Below, one piece after another: positions 8,654 through 18,093 of a stretch of 42,701 bases of DNA. A program made the translations under genes and the position numbers. Positions within the stretch are counted from its first letter, which is position 1; every line of letters starts with the position of its first letter. Source of the DNA: Bifidobacterium leontopitheci (lineage in GTDB: Bacteria; Actinomycetota; Actinomycetes; Actinomycetales; Bifidobacteriaceae); assembly GCF_009193355.1 (NCBI RefSeq), contig NZ_WBVT01000029.1, positions 1 through 42,701 of the forward strand. Direction: 5' to 3'. Under the pieces are notes generated by a model. The model did no database searches. It saw only the letters and a program-made list of their open reading frames with translations, and had not been told where the DNA came from.

Positions 8654-9904
8654 TCACTTCAGCGCCGCGCGCTCCTGCTTGGAGAGCAGCACCTTGTAGT
8701 CGAGCGAGCAGAACACGGCGAACAGCACGACGATGAACATGACCGTCACGCCGCCGATCTGGCCGAAGGCATCGGCCGCGGCGCCCACGATCGGCGGGAA
8801 CACGGCGCCGCCGAACAGGCCCATGATCATCAGCGCGGAGATCTCGTTCTTGCGGTCGGGGTGCACGAGCATCGCGCGCTCCATGTACAGGGTGAACATG
8901 TTCGAGTTGCCGAGGCCGGCCAGGCACATGGCCGCGTAGTAGACGAACGGCGTCATGCCGGCGCCCCACAGCGAGTAGGCGCCCATGAGGACCATCGAGG
9001 CGACGAGCATCACCGTGGAGATGCGCAGGCCGGCCTTGTTGCTGATCTTGCTTAGGACGTACACGCCGCCGAGGCTCGAGACGGCACGGGAGGCGTAGTA
9101 GATGGTGTTGAAGCTGGCTGCCGCGGCGGGGCTCCAGCCGGTCATGTCGGCGAGGATGCGCGGACCCTGCGCGTTGACGCTCACATCGATGGTCATGTGC
9201 ATGATGATGCCGAAGAAGCACAGCAATACGACCGGATCCTTCAGCAGGCTCAGGCAGCCGCCGATGGTGGTCTTCGTGTCGGGGTTGACCTCGGTCTCCT
9301 CGATCTTGTCGGCGGAGAGCAGCACGTAGATGACGATGCCGATCACGAGGTAGAGCACGTAGACGAGCCACCACTTGCCGAACGCGATGGCGAACCAGCT
9401 GACGATCAGCGGGGTGAGCAGCGAGGTGCAGGCCTTGATGCCCTGGCCGATGTTCAGGGTGGCGGCGAGCTTGTCACCATGGGCGAACATGCCCAGCAGC
9501 GGGTTCAGCGAGACCTGCATGAGCGTGTTGCCGACGCCCAGCAGCACGAAGGAGATGACCAGCAGCACGAAGCGCACCGGGTTCTTCTCGGTGTCGAACA
9601 GCGCGTAGCCGACGATCGGGAACGCCATGGCGAACAGCGTGACGAGGATGGAGACCAGCACCGTCTTGCGGCGGCCGATCTTCGACATCAGCACGCTGGT
9701 GGGTGCCGAGAAGATCAGGAACCAGAAGCAGGCCATCGTGGTGAACAGGTTCGCGACTGTGTTCGACAGATCGTATTCCGGCTTGACGTAGTTCGTTGCG
9801 GTGCCGACGAAATCAATGAAGCTCAGCACAAGGAACGACGCCATGACAGGGATCATCGCGCCCCTGCCGAGCGTCGCCGTGCGTGACTGTGATTCGTCAC
9901 TCAT
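8654..9904 (-). CDS. FucP-like MFS sugar transporter
   Basis: A 416-residue membrane protein with about 12 hydrophobic helices and the MFS inter-helix motif SKIGRRK after the second helix. Overall it resembles the fucose/glucose-galactose:H+ symporter group (FHS), e.g. GVGNTLMQVSLNPLLG in the middle of the N-terminal half. It should import a monosaccharide with protons. A near-ideal ribosome site (AGAAGGAGATATAT) precedes the ATG. LacI-type operator GTTAGCGCTCAC lies over the probable promoter, suggesting sugar-responsive repression. The divergent neighbour is a VOC protein. The substrate is not known from sequence. Confidence 0.88.
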   Translation of the reverse strand: MSDESQSRTATLGRGAMIPVMASFLVLSFIDFVGTATNYVKPEYDLSNTVANLFTTMACFWFLIFSAPTSVLMSKIGRRKTVLVSILVTLFAMAFPIVGYALFDTEKNPVRFVLLVISFVLLGVGNTLMQVSLNPLLGMFAHGDKLAATLNIGQGIKACTSLLTPLIVSWFAIAFGKWWLVYVLYLVIGIVIYVLLSADKIEETEVNPDTKTTIGGCLSLLKDPVVLLCFFGIIMHMTIDVSVNAQGPRILADMTGWSPAAAASFNTIYYASRAVSSLGGVYVLSKISNKAGLRISTVMLVASMVLMGAYSLWGAGMTPFVYYAAMCLAGLGNSNMFTLYMERAMLVHPDRKNEISALMIMGLFGGAVFPPIVGAAADAFGQIGGVTVMFIVVLFAVFCSLDYKVLLSKQERAALK

Positions 9905-9961
9905 ATATATCTCCTTCTCGAAGACGACCGGTCCGATACCTCGGGCCCGATACTGCGCGCT

Positions 9962-10054
9962 ATTGTAGGGTACTCATGGCGTGAGCGCTAACAAAACGCC
10001 GTCGGATTGCGCTTTAAGAGAACAGTCCGGTACCGCTAACAAACCAGCTATAAT
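9962..10054. promoter_or_regulatory. divergent promoter region with LacI-type operators
   Basis: GTGAGCGCTAACAA at 9981-9994 matches a LacI-family palindrome (TGAGCGCTAACA). A related half-site, ACCGCTAACAAA, lies at 10032-10043. On the minus strand, TACAAT (9962-9967) is a plausible -10 box for the permease, with the operator over its -35 region. On the plus strand, a perfect TATAAT at 10049-10054 suits the VOC gene, with the half-site just upstream. Confidence 0.65.
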
Positions 10055-10123
10055 CCGGAACCGATACGGCACAGCCGCGGTCGTTCCCAGCCGCGGACGC
10101 CGTCAAAGCAAGGAGTTTTGACC

Positions 10124-10528
10124 ATGGCTGTAATGACCGAGTTCACCACTGACCTTCAGCATTCCGGCATGGTGTCGAAGGACCTCGACGCCACCATCGA
10201 CTACTACGTCAACAAGATCGGATTCAAGCTGGTGGGCCGCTACCCGTTCGGCAACAACCAGCACGTCGCCTTCCTGCGCTACGGCCACCTGACCATCGAG
10301 ACCTGGGACGGCGAAGAGGCCCCGATGAAGGCCGGCGCCATCAACCACTGGGCGTTCGACGTTCCGGACGTCGAGGCCGCCTTCGAGAACGCGAAGAAGC
10401 TCGGCCTGAACCTGAAGGACAAGGAGATTCAGGAGATTCCGACCTTCTGGGAGCACGGCATCCGCTACTTCAACGTCATCGGCATCAACGGCGAGACCCT
10501 CGAGTTCTGCCAGATCCTCAAGAAGTAA
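10124..10528 (+). CDS. VOC-family (glyoxalase-like) protein
   Basis: A 134-residue metalloenzyme-fold protein of the vicinal oxygen chelate superfamily. It has two beta-alpha-beta-beta-beta halves: HSGMVSKDLDATIDYYVNKIGF at the start and NHWAFDVPDVEAAFENAKKLGL in the middle, ending FNVIGINGETLEFCQI. His15, Glu-containing strand LTIETWD, His of NHWAF and Glu of ETLEF fit the usual metal positions. AAGGAG lies 8 bases before the ATG at 10124; a TTG at 10118 is less likely. Shared control with the sugar permease suggests a role in sugar metabolism (lyase, epimerase or isomerase), but the reaction is unknown. Confidence 0.85.
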   Translation: MAVMTEFTTDLQHSGMVSKDLDATIDYYVNKIGFKLVGRYPFGNNQHVAFLRYGHLTIETWDGEEAPMKAGAINHWAFDVPDVEAAFENAKKLGLNLKDKEIQEIPTFWEHGIRYFNVIGINGETLEFCQILKK

Positions 10529-10585
10529 CGCCGCGTTACGTCGCGTGACGTCGCTGCCGTGACGGCACGTCACCAAACGTCGCCA

Positions 10586-10690
10586 AACGTCACGCTGCTC
10601 GCCCTTGCACGGTGACGCACCCGCGAAAAACGTTGCAATACTACGGTTTTCGCGGGTGCGTCACGCAGACAGGGCGAGCAGCGTGACGTT
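10586..10690. terminator. 105-bp nested hairpin between convergent genes
   Basis: Two stacked perfect stems: a 20-bp outer one beginning AACGTCACGCTGCTCGCCCT and an 18-bp inner one beginning GTGACGCACCCGCGAAAA, separated by a 6-base mismatch on each side. A T-run follows on the plus strand. It lies between the convergent VOC and lipoprotein genes and probably terminates both. The outer stem carries the GTCAC..TGCTCGCCC motif found repeatedly in this window. Confidence 0.8.
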
Positions 10691-10710
10691 TTTTGTTGCG
10701 CTCCATGCCG

Positions 10711-12057
10711 TTATTCTGGCCGTACGGCGAATCCGGTGTCCGCCAAATCCTGATTTTCCATGAACCTGACGAGGCCCTGCACACGGATGTCGCGCACCTT
10801 CTTCCCGCTGATGAGATCGTATCTCATCAGTCGTGCGTCACCGTTGTCATCATCTATATGAGGCCGTTGCCAGATGTCGACATGTCCCGGTTGAAAATCC
10901 ACCATGCGCGGGTGGGCTTGCCAGAAATCAATCCCGTCGTCTGAGCCGGTTTCCGTCTCGACTGCGGCGCTGACGACGATGCGTGTCCGTCCGGTTGCGA
11001 CATCGGTGTCCAGGATTTCGCCGTCCCCACTGGCCCAGTAGAAATGCCCATCCTGCAATGATCGTTCGTCATATGCTGCACCGACCATGGAATTGGCGGA
11101 GTAGCGCAAGGGCTTACCCTGTTCGTCAGTCAGCGGTATGACCGTACGAGTGCCGTTTGTTACGTTCCAGCGTTCGATTGTATGGTATTGCTTGGCGCCG
11201 CTTGCATCGGAGAAGATGTAGTCGTTCGGGTCATGATTGAGCGGTGTCGCGTCCGGCTCGGTGGAGATGCCTTTGTCGCTGTACTGGGTCGAGATGAAGG
11301 TCATGGTGTTGTCGCGGCAGGGTATGTTCGACGTGCTGCGGCTGCTGCCGGTCATGATGTTGGTGTTGACCTTGACGGTCGTGGCAGTGATATGCTCGCC
11401 GTCCATCAGCGAAATCAGCCGTACTCCGCCGCGCTCCGAAACATCGGGATCATCTGGCAGCGCAGTCTGCAGACCGTACACGTTGCCGCCGCATGCAGCC
11501 ATCTGCGGCATGTACGACCGGGTGACGATTCGTTTGCGGTTGGACCGCGAACCGTCGGTGATAACGATGTCCTCCTCATAGGCGCCGTCCCCCGCAAAGC
11601 CCACGTTATAGGCGGCAATATGGGCGGCACTATCCTCCCGTGCAATGAGCCCGTCCTGATAAGGGCTTGTCTTGGCGCTGTCGATGACGTCGGCCTTGTC
11701 GGTGTCATGTATGAGATAGTCGTATTGCGCGTCGGCTATGAAAAGGCCGTCCTTGGTCCAGGAGAGTCTGCCGAGCTGCATGCCTGCATTCTTTGCCAGG
11801 GTGTAGGTGCCGTCATTGCTGATGAGCGCGAGGTATCCGGTTTTCTTGCTGTAATCATATTCCCCGGCGGATGTCAGGTATGCGGCGGCGACGGCTTCGC
11901 CGAGTGTGATATCACGTACGGAAACGGTGCGGGTGCCGGATGATGTCGTGTTCCGGCATCCGCCCAGCATGAGGGTGATGGACAGCAGGACCGCCAGCAT
12001 GAGGATTGACTTCAGCCGGACGGCTGCGTGGGTGTCTGCCGTGGTTCTGGTGCCCAT
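10711..12057 (-). CDS. secreted lipoprotein of unknown function
   Basis: A 448-residue predicted lipoprotein. A basic and hydrophobic leader ends in a lipobox, LMLGGC, with the acylated Cys at residue 34. The mature part contains repeated strand-rich blocks (LALISNDGTYTLAK, LSWTKDGLFIADAQYDYLI, FYWASGDGEILDTD), which suggests a beta-propeller-like fold. No catalytic motif is recognised. It begins 18 bp after the end of the frameshifted YycO-like reading frame, so the two form an operon. AAGGCAG is a weak ribosome site. It could be a partner or immunity-like companion of the YycO-like protein, but that is inference only. Confidence 0.8.
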   Translation of the reverse strand: MGTRTTADTHAAVRLKSILMLAVLLSITLMLGGCRNTTSSGTRTVSVRDITLGEAVAAAYLTSAGEYDYSKKTGYLALISNDGTYTLAKNAGMQLGRLSWTKDGLFIADAQYDYLIHDTDKADVIDSAKTSPYQDGLIAREDSAAHIAAYNVGFAGDGAYEEDIVITDGSRSNRKRIVTRSYMPQMAACGGNVYGLQTALPDDPDVSERGGVRLISLMDGEHITATTVKVNTNIMTGSSRSTSNIPCRDNTMTFISTQYSDKGISTEPDATPLNHDPNDYIFSDASGAKQYHTIERWNVTNGTRTVIPLTDEQGKPLRYSANSMVGAAYDERSLQDGHFYWASGDGEILDTDVATGRTRIVVSAAVETETGSDDGIDFWQAHPRMVDFQPGHVDIWQRPHIDDDNGDARLMRYDLISGKKVRDIRVQGLVRFMENQDLADTGFAVRPE

Positions 12058-12075
12058 GATTCCGCTGCCTTCTGC

Positions 12076-12805
12076 TCAGAGGGTCTTGTATGTCAGTGTG
12101 TACTGCGAATCGCGGATGTCCTTGGGGTAGACCCCGGAGCCCCCGTTGGAATCCAGATCAAGCTTGGACGTGTAGTAGTAGCTTGCCCAGGCCAGCTGGG
12201 AGCAGTTCATGTTGCCGCTCTCGGTCTTGTTCGCCCAGAATGCGCCGTTGTACTCACGGCCGACATAGGTCTTGGCCTTATTGGCGGCCTTGGTGCGATT
12301 CGCCTGAGGTGGTGACGGACTGCTTCTGGGCGCCCTTACCGACCAGCACGTTGGTGCAATGCGTATAGCGGGCCTTCTTGCCGACGCCTGGGGCCTCGAC
12401 TATTTCACTCGTGCTGGTGTAGATGCCGGAATGTCCATGAGCGAATCCTGAAGTGGATGCGGGACTGTAAAACACGTCCCCTCCCTGATTTCCGGCCCCC
12501 AGAACAATGTTTGCGGCGGTTGCGGTTCGTGCGGTACGAAAGGAATGGGTCTCGGCCTCGAGCACGGCGTCATCAAGCGTTTGCTCGAAGGTCTGGCCCA
12601 GTGTCTCGGCGGTGAGACGGACGGCTTCTTCGGCTTCTTCGGCGGTGATGCCCGGTGTGAGTTCCAGCAGCCGCTCGATCTTGGTCTCGGTGGTTTCGAC
12701 GGCGTATGCCGCGCTCAGCGTGCCTCCGGCGATGAACAGCGTCAGCACGATGGCCGCCATTGCGGCAAGCGTGCTGATATGAGGTCCTGATTTGTTGCGA
12801 GTCAT
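12076..12805 (-). pseudogene. frameshifted YycO/YiiX-like papain-fold amidase
   Basis: The first frame encodes a signal peptide (about 1-35), a helical region and FAHGHSGIYTSTSEIVE with the likely catalytic His125, then runs out of frame to a stop at 12278-12280. Skipping one base near 12306 restores a frame encoding YVGREYNGAFWANKT and NMNCSQLAWASYYYTS, then LDLDSNGGSGVYPKDI, ending TYKTL at 12076-12078. His before an NCSQL Cys is the order in the circularly permuted NlpC/P60-like YycO/YiiX family. The start at 12805 is chosen for its AAGGAG site. Either the gene is inactivated by a one-base insertion or the base call is wrong. Confidence 0.8.
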
Positions 12806-12907
12806 CTCTGACTCCTTCCTTGACATGCCGTTTCTTCTATGAAAAGGCTGTCATTCAATGGTATCAGCACGGACATTGTGACGTGCCGGTTCCGGACCTA
12901 GCTGTGC

Positions 12908-12959
12908 GTCTTGTGTGTTGTCACAGCGGGTGAACGCCCGCTGTGACAACACACAAGAC
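12908..12959 (-). terminator. perfect 23-bp hairpin after fadD
   Basis: The arms (GTCTTGTGTGTTGTCACAGC... and complement) match over 23 bp around a 6-base loop, TGAACG. The hairpin is 20 bp downstream of the fadD stop on the minus strand and has no strong T-run. Its core, TCACAGCGGGT...CCCGCTGTGA, is the same as the palindromes at 35565-35594 and 35636-35667. Confidence 0.7.
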
Positions 12960-12978
12960 CATGCATATATCGCTGATG

Positions 12979-14823
12979 CTACTTCTTCTTCGGCACGTAG
13001 ATGACCGTGTCGATGAGCTCGCGATAGTGCTCGACGATCTGCTTGCGGCGGGTCTTCAGGCTGGCGGTGAGCATGCCGTTGTCCTGCGTGAACTCGTCGG
13101 GCAGGATCTCGAACTTGCGGATCGACTCGGCGCGCGAGACACCGTCGTTCGCCGCGTTGACCGCGCGCTCCACCTCCGCGTGGATGATCGGGTTCGCCGC
13201 CAGCGCCGCTAGGTCGGCCTCCGGCTGGGCGCCCTGGGACTCCAGCCATGCGTTCGCGTCCGCTTGGTCGATGGTGACGAGCGCCGCGACGAACGGCTTG
13301 CGGTCGCCGATCACCAGACACTGGTTGACGACCGGCGACGTCATGACCGCCGCCTCCAGCAGTCCCGGCGACACGTTTTTACCGCCGGCGGTGATGATGA
13401 GGTCCTTCTTGCGTCCGGTGATTGAGATGAAACCGTCCGCGCTGATGTCGCCCAGGTCGCCGGTATGCAGCCAGCCGTCCACGATCTGCTCGGCCGTCAC
13501 CTCCGGATGGTTGTGGTAGCCGTGGCAGACCAGCGGGCCGCGCACGCACAGCTCTCCATCGTCGGCGATGCCCGCGGTGATGCCGCTCATCGGCATGCCG
13601 ATCGTGCCGATCCGGTTGTTCTCCGGCAGGCTCACGCACACCGGGCCGCACGTCTCTGTCATGCCGTAGCCCTCGAGCAGCGGCATGCCGATGCCGTTGA
13701 AGAAATGCGACAGGTTCGCGTCCATCGGCGCACCGCCCGTGATCGCGAAGTCCGCGTTCGGGCCGAAGATCGTGCGGATCTTGCGATACACCACACGCTC
13801 GTAAAACCCATGCGCGAGCCGCTGCCGCCAGCCGGGCCGCTCGCCCGACTGCTCGGTGCGCGACCATGCGCGCGCCACGTCCGCCGCACGCAGGAACATC
13901 TTGCCGGCCAAACCACTGCCCGCACGCTGCGACGCCGCGTTGTACACCTTCTCGAAGACGCGCGGCACGGCCAGCAGCAGCGTTGGGCCGAACGACTCGA
14001 AATCCTTGACGATGGTCTTCATGTTCGAGCTCAGGCCAAGCGTCAGCGTGCCGCAGAAGCTCAGCATCTCCATGAACCGCGCGAACACGTGGCTCAGCGG
14101 CAGGAACAGCAGCAGGCGGCGGTCCGGCCACGCGCAGGCGCGCGGCATGTACTGCATGGCCGACAGGCACAGGAACGCGAGGTTGCGGTGTGTGAGCTCC
14201 ACGCCCTTCGGGGTGCCGGTGGAGCCGGACGTGTACACGATGGTGGCGAGGTCGTCGCCGTGCGCCTCGCGCTTACGGTCCCAGAACCGCTCCTCGCTCA
14301 CGTCGCGGCCGTACGCCTTGAGCGCGTCGAGGCCGCCCGCCTCGATGACGAACACGTTGCGCAGCGTCGGCACGTCGGCGTGCACCGACTCGATCTTGTC
14401 ACGTTGGCCGTCGTCCTCGGCGAACGCGACGGTCACCTGCGAGTCGTTGAAGATCCACTTGACCTGTGCATCGGAATTCGTCTCATACACCGGGACCGTG
14501 AGCGCGCCGACCGCCATGATCGCCATGTCCAGCGCCGCCCACTCCCAACGCGTGTGCGAGACGATCGAAACCGAATCGCCCTTCTCGACGCCCAAGCCGA
14601 TCAGACCACGGCCCAGCTCCACCACCAGATCGCGGAACTCGGCGGCCGAGAACGACGCCCAGCCGTTGCCGCCGGCGGTCGCGTCCTTGTGCTCCACCAT
14701 CGAGCCGTCCGGGTCGCGCCGGGCGCGGCGGTCGAGAAAATCGAACAGGTTGATGTCGTCGTCGATCGGTTCCTTGAGCGGATTGGTGAACTCTTTGACG
14801 ATGGTCGTGGAATTAACGGTCAT
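12979..14823 (-). CDS. fadD: long-chain fatty acid-CoA ligase
   Basis: A 614-residue acyl-CoA synthetase of the adenylate-forming superfamily: fatty acid + ATP + CoA gives acyl-CoA + AMP + PPi. The phosphate-binding loop TIVYTSGSTGTPKGVELTHRN, the core GYGMTETCGPV, and DGWLHTGDLGDI with FISITGRKKDLIITAGGKNVSPG are all intact, the last carrying the hinge and conserved Lys region. Its length fits the bacterial ACSL/FAA type. It is cytosolic or membrane-peripheral and should activate exogenous fatty acids for membrane lipid synthesis. The ribosome site is modest (AAGAAAG). A hairpin/SD/ATG module (14917-15006) lies just upstream. Confidence 0.93.
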   Translation of the reverse strand: MTVNSTTIVKEFTNPLKEPIDDDINLFDFLDRRARRDPDGSMVEHKDATAGGNGWASFSAAEFRDLVVELGRGLIGLGVEKGDSVSIVSHTRWEWAALDMAIMAVGALTVPVYETNSDAQVKWIFNDSQVTVAFAEDDGQRDKIESVHADVPTLRNVFVIEAGGLDALKAYGRDVSEERFWDRKREAHGDDLATIVYTSGSTGTPKGVELTHRNLAFLCLSAMQYMPRACAWPDRRLLLFLPLSHVFARFMEMLSFCGTLTLGLSSNMKTIVKDFESFGPTLLLAVPRVFEKVYNAASQRAGSGLAGKMFLRAADVARAWSRTEQSGERPGWRQRLAHGFYERVVYRKIRTIFGPNADFAITGGAPMDANLSHFFNGIGMPLLEGYGMTETCGPVCVSLPENNRIGTIGMPMSGITAGIADDGELCVRGPLVCHGYHNHPEVTAEQIVDGWLHTGDLGDISADGFISITGRKKDLIITAGGKNVSPGLLEAAVMTSPVVNQCLVIGDRKPFVAALVTIDQADANAWLESQGAQPEADLAALAANPIIHAEVERAVNAANDGVSRAESIRKFEILPDEFTQDNGMLTASLKTRRKQIVEHYRELIDTVIYVPKKK

Positions 14824-14916
14824 GAGTACTTTCTTACCACGCGGCGGTTACGATATCGCCCCATGGTTCCCATGCAACTCTCAGAAAACCGTCATGCTGC
14901 ACCAAGATGGGTGCGG

Positions 14917-15006
14917 TTACATAGGAACCACGGCAGCAATAAGCCGCATAACTGAACTCCTTCTTCTCTCTTCCCTCTGCAAGGCCCGGCCACTGCGCCG
15001 GGCCTT
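14917..15006. ncRNA. hairpin-pyrimidine module, copy A
   Basis: Plus-strand reading: CATAACTGAACTCCTTCTTC and a C/U-rich run, then a GC hairpin (14981-15006, arms AAGGCCCGGC/GCCGGGCCTT) followed by TTTTG, i.e. an intrinsic terminator preceded by an anti-Shine-Dalgarno-like tract. Minus-strand reading: hairpin, purine tract AGAAGGAGTTCAGTT and an ATG opening a 10-codon frame (MRLIAAVVPM, 14917-14949) upstream of fadD. A second copy lies at 41139-41262. It is either a small RNA on the plus strand or a structured leader of fadD. Confidence 0.45.
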
Positions 15007-15104
15007 TTGCTGTTGCGGCGGTGGGCGTGCGGGGGTGGGCGTATGCTGGAAGCCGTAAGCGGCAGAGTGGCTGCAGCTGGATCGTCTCGAGGAAGGGGCC
15101 GATC

Positions 15105-15707
15105 ATGACCATGCACGCGTGGCGCATCGTCGCCGCAACGGTATCCGCAATCATCATAGGAGCGCTGCCGTTCGGCGGCTGCGGGATGTTCCCCAGGGAG
15201 GAGGCCGGCGGCACCACCAGCGAACAGAAGCAGCCCGAACAGAGCGAACAGGTATCGGCGGAATCGTGCGCGTCCCGCGCCAAGCTGTACGACTCGCTCA
15301 AGGCGCTCGCCGCGGACAGCGACCTGATCGTTGCCGGTCGTGTGAGCGGGGTGAAGACGGTACCTGATTCCGAGGATGTCTCGCTGTTGAGCGTCGACGT
15401 TACGCGCGGGATCAAAGGGGCGAGCGGCGTCGGATATGTGACCGTCCGCCAGGAAGGGTTCTGCGGGCAGGAGAGAGGCAAGGCGCTGGCCAAGGGCGAC
15501 ACGGTGCTGTTGTTCCTGGACGCCTCGGGCCTGTCGGGGAACCTGGCGTCGCAGTACTACGTGACCGGCGCCGATGCCGGCGTGTACCAGGCCGCCGATG
15601 TGAAGGGTTCCGCCGACGGGCTCACGTTCGACAGGGTGAACAAGGATTCCGGCGATACGTTGCCGGCGTCGCTGACGGTCGATGAGGTCAGGAAGGCCGT
15701 GCAGTGA
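15105..15707 (+). CDS. small secreted lipoprotein
   Basis: A 200-residue protein of unknown function. The leader is hydrophobic and ends in LPFGGC, giving a predicted lipidated Cys26, followed by a Gln/Glu/Ser/Thr linker. The mature domain has two further Cys residues (AESCASRA and EGFCGQER), which could form a disulfide, and strand-forming segments such as LIVAGRVSGVKTV, LLSVDVTRGIKG and DTVLLFLDASG; this looks like a small OB/beta-barrel type extracellular domain. AGGAAGG precedes the ATG at 15105, which is preferred over upstream in-frame starts. It is a single gene; a MITE copy begins 81 bp after it. Confidence 0.78.
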   Translation: MTMHAWRIVAATVSAIIIGALPFGGCGMFPREEAGGTTSEQKQPEQSEQVSAESCASRAKLYDSLKALAADSDLIVAGRVSGVKTVPDSEDVSLLSVDVTRGIKGASGVGYVTVRQEGFCGQERGKALAKGDTVLLFLDASGLSGNLASQYYVTGADAGVYQAADVKGSADGLTFDRVNKDSGDTLPASLTVDEVRKAVQ

Positions 15708-15787
15708 TGGTATAGGACATGTTGGTTGGTTATGTCGCGTATTGCCTTGTATTAGGGCAAGTTGACGGCTGGTTGACGGCTTGGGTG

Positions 15788-15929
15788 TGAGATGTGGGTG
15801 TTTTACCTGGGCCGTTGTTGCAGGGCCGTGATGTATGATTTGCCTAGAAACGGCTTAATAGAGCCGTTTCTAGGGTGAACTGCTGCGGAATGGCCGGTGT
15901 TTTGCCGGAAATGAAACACCCACATCTCG
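15788..15929. repeat. MITE-like element, copy 2 of 3
   Basis: A 142-bp element. The ends, GAGATGTGGGTGTTTT and AAACACCCACATCTCG, are near-perfect inverted repeats. The interior holds a strong hairpin (CCTAGAAACGGCT...AGCCGTTTCTAGG). It lies between the stops of the lipoprotein gene and the convergent permease gene, where the internal hairpin may also work as a bidirectional terminator. Confidence 0.8.
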
Positions 15930-15976
15930 CATTGAGGCGGGTATGGGGGCTGTTTCCGCGTCCTAATCCGTGTCGA

Positions 15977-17521
15977 TCAGGGCCGTTCGGCCGTATTGCG
16001 GCCGTCTCCGAGGTCGCCGCTGCGCCTGCGCCGCATCCGCCGCGCACGCAACGCGTAAATCCCATAGCACAGCGCGATGAACACGATCTCGCCGACCAGC
16101 GCGAGCCGCTGATGCCGGTCGAACACCACCAGCACGAACGACGCCGTGCACAACGCGAACGCCGCCCACGAAACGTACGGGAATCCCGGCGTGCGGTATT
16201 TCAGCTCGTCCGCGGAATGCCCCTCGGCCAGCCAGCGGCGCCGGAACCGGATCTGGCAGAACGCGATCGCCACCCACACCACGACCGATGACAGGCCGGA
16301 GACCGCCACCAGCATGAGATACACGGTCGACGCAGCCACCACAGAGGACAGCAGCGCCAGCAGGCCGCCCGCCATCGCCGCGCACAGCGCGAGCATCGGC
16401 ACGCCGCGGCGGTTCGTCTTGGCGAACCAGCGGGGGATGACCCCCTCGTTGCCCAGCGACCACACCATGCGCGTCGAAGCGTACAGGCCAGAATTCGAGG
16501 CGGAGAGCACGGCCGTGAGCACCACGAAGTTCATGATGTCCGCCGCGTACGGGATGCCGATGCGCTGGAACACGAGCACGAACGGCGATTCGCCCACGCC
16601 CGCCTGCCGCCAAGGAATCAGCGCGCACATCACGACGATCGAGCCGATGAAGAACAGCACGAGACGCCACAGCGTCGTATGGATCGCCTTCGGCACGGCG
16701 GTCTCGGGGTCGCGCGTCTCGCCGGCGGTCACGCCGATCAGCTCAGTGCCCGAGAACGCGAAGTTCACCGTGAGGATCGTGGCGAACACCGGCGTGAAGC
16801 CGTTCGGGAAGATGCCGTCGCTCGTGAGATTGCCGAACAGCGGCGCATGGTCGTACCCGGCGATCGGGATCGCGCCGAAGATCGCCAGCAGGCCGATGAG
16901 GATGAACGCGATGATCGCGATCACCTTGACGGACGCGAAGAAGAACTCGGCCTCGGCGAACAGGCGCACCGACAGCGCGTTCGCCAGGAAGATCACCACG
17001 ATGCACGCCGCGCTCCACATCCAGATCGGCGTATCCGGGAACCAGCGTTGCATGAGCAGACCTGCCGCCGTGAACTCCGAGCCGAGCGCCACCGTCCAGT
17101 TGAGCCAGTACTGGATGGCGACCACGAAGCCGGTCGCCGGCCCGATGAACCGGTTCGCGTACACGTGGAACGAGCCGGTCACCGGCATCGCCACCGACAG
17201 CTCGCCGAGCGTGAGCATCACCAGATACACGATGAGCGCGCCGATGCCGTACGCGAGGATCGTGCCGATCGGGCCTGCCTGCTGGATCGTGTAGCCGGAG
17301 CTCAAGAACAGTCCGGTGCCGATCACGCCGCCGAGCGAGATCATCTGCAGGTGGCGCGCCTCCATGCCGCGCTTGAGTCCGGTGTGCTCGTGGCCGGTTG
17401 CGGGGGCTGGGGACGCGGGGGACGCGGGTTGGGCTGGCGACTGGGCGGCTGTGTCTGTGGTGGCGGTGCCGGGGGAGGCGATGTCGTCGGTGGCGGCATC
17501 GGTGTCGGTGGTGTGGCTCAT
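15977..17521 (-). CDS. APC-family amino acid permease (LysP/GabP-like)
   Basis: A 514-residue, ~12-helix permease of the AAT group of the APC superfamily. The first helix carries [17 protein letters not shown], the substrate/ion-binding GxIGTGLF motif of this group. Further landmarks are [19 protein letters not shown] and [24 protein letters not shown]. It should import an amino acid by proton symport; lysine, aromatic or neutral substrates all occur in this group. The ~35 N-terminal residues are Thr/Asp/Ala-rich and poorly conserved in character. AAAGAGAG is the ribosome site. The tRNA cluster begins about 240 bp upstream on the other strand. Confidence 0.9.
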   Translation of the reverse strand: MSHTTDTDAATDDIASPGTATTDTAAQSPAQPASPASPAPATGHEHTGLKRGMEARHLQMISLGGVIGTGLFLSSGYTIQQAGPIGTILAYGIGALIVYLVMLTLGELSVAMPVTGSFHVYANRFIGPATGFVVAIQYWLNWTVALGSEFTAAGLLMQRWFPDTPIWMWSAACIVVIFLANALSVRLFAEAEFFFASVKVIAIIAFILIGLLAIFGAIPIAGYDHAPLFGNLTSDGIFPNGFTPVFATILTVNFAFSGTELIGVTAGETRDPETAVPKAIHTTLWRLVLFFIGSIVVMCALIPWRQAGVGESPFVLVFQRIGIPYAADIMNFVVLTAVLSASNSGLYASTRMVWSLGNEGVIPRWFAKTNRRGVPMLALCAAMAGGLLALLSSVVAASTVYLMLVAVSGLSSVVVWVAIAFCQIRFRRRWLAEGHSADELKYRTPGFPYVSWAAFALCTASFVLVVFDRHQRLALVGEIVFIALCYGIYALRARRMRRRRSGDLGDGRNTAERP

Positions 17522-17760
17522 GACTCTCTTTCTGTGCTGGCCGCGTTTCCGCGCTGACCATGCAGCGGCGGCCGCACTGGCGGTTCTGTGGTCCAGAACA
17601 GTATACGCGGCAAGGGGTTTGAGGTGGTGTGAGTGGTGCGGTTTGGTGGGTGGTCGCGAATTTCAGAAAAAATTATCGATGATTTTGCCGTTCATCGGCG
17701 TGTCGCGGTAGAGGTGCGTGTATTGTATCTTTCTGTTGCCTCACGGGGCAGCAAGAAATT

Positions 17761-17833
17761 GCGGACATAGCTTAGTTGGTAAAGCGCAACCTTGCCAAGG
17801 TTGAGACCGCGGGTCCGAGTCCCGTTGTCCGCT
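17761..17833 (+). tRNA. tRNA-Gly (GCC)
   Basis: The acceptor stem GCGGACA/TGTCCGC, D loop AGTTGGTA, anticodon stem-loop CCTTGCCAAGG and T arm GGGTCCGAGTCCC fold as a standard cloverleaf. The anticodon is GCC. CCA is not encoded. First of four clustered tRNAs. Confidence 0.95.
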
Positions 17834-17881
17834 CGCAGGGCCGGTTGGCTGATTGATTTCAGCCGGCAGGCACGCAGGCCC

Positions 17882-17953
17882 GGGCGGTTGGCGCAGAGGT
17901 AGCGCACTTCCCTGACACGGAAGGGGTCACAAGTTCGAATCTTGTATCGCCCA
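17882..17953 (+). tRNA. tRNA-Val (GAC)
   Basis: Acceptor GGGCGGT/ATCGCCC with one G-U pair, anticodon arm CTTCCCTGACACGGAAG, and T arm ACAAGTTCGAATCTTGT. The anticodon is GAC. Its anticodon arm closely resembles that of the neighbouring tRNA-Val(CAC), suggesting duplication. Confidence 0.95.
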
Positions 17954-17994
17954 CGAATGTCGAAGGCAACTTCGGCTTTCACCGAACGAAGTTC

Positions 17995-18067
17995 GGGTGA
18001 TTGGCGCAGCGGCTAGCGCACTTCCTTCACACGGAAGGGGTCGTAGGTTCGATTCCTACATCACCCA
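17995..18067 (+). tRNA. tRNA-Val (CAC)
   Basis: Acceptor GGGTGAT/ATCACCC, anticodon arm CTTCCTTCACACGGAAG, and T arm GTAGGTTCGATTCCTAC. The anticodon is CAC. It is separated from the preceding tRNA-Val by 41 bases containing GAAGGCAACTTCG. Confidence 0.95.
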
Positions 18068-18093
18068 CGGCCACTGCGGTGGTTACTCTATTC

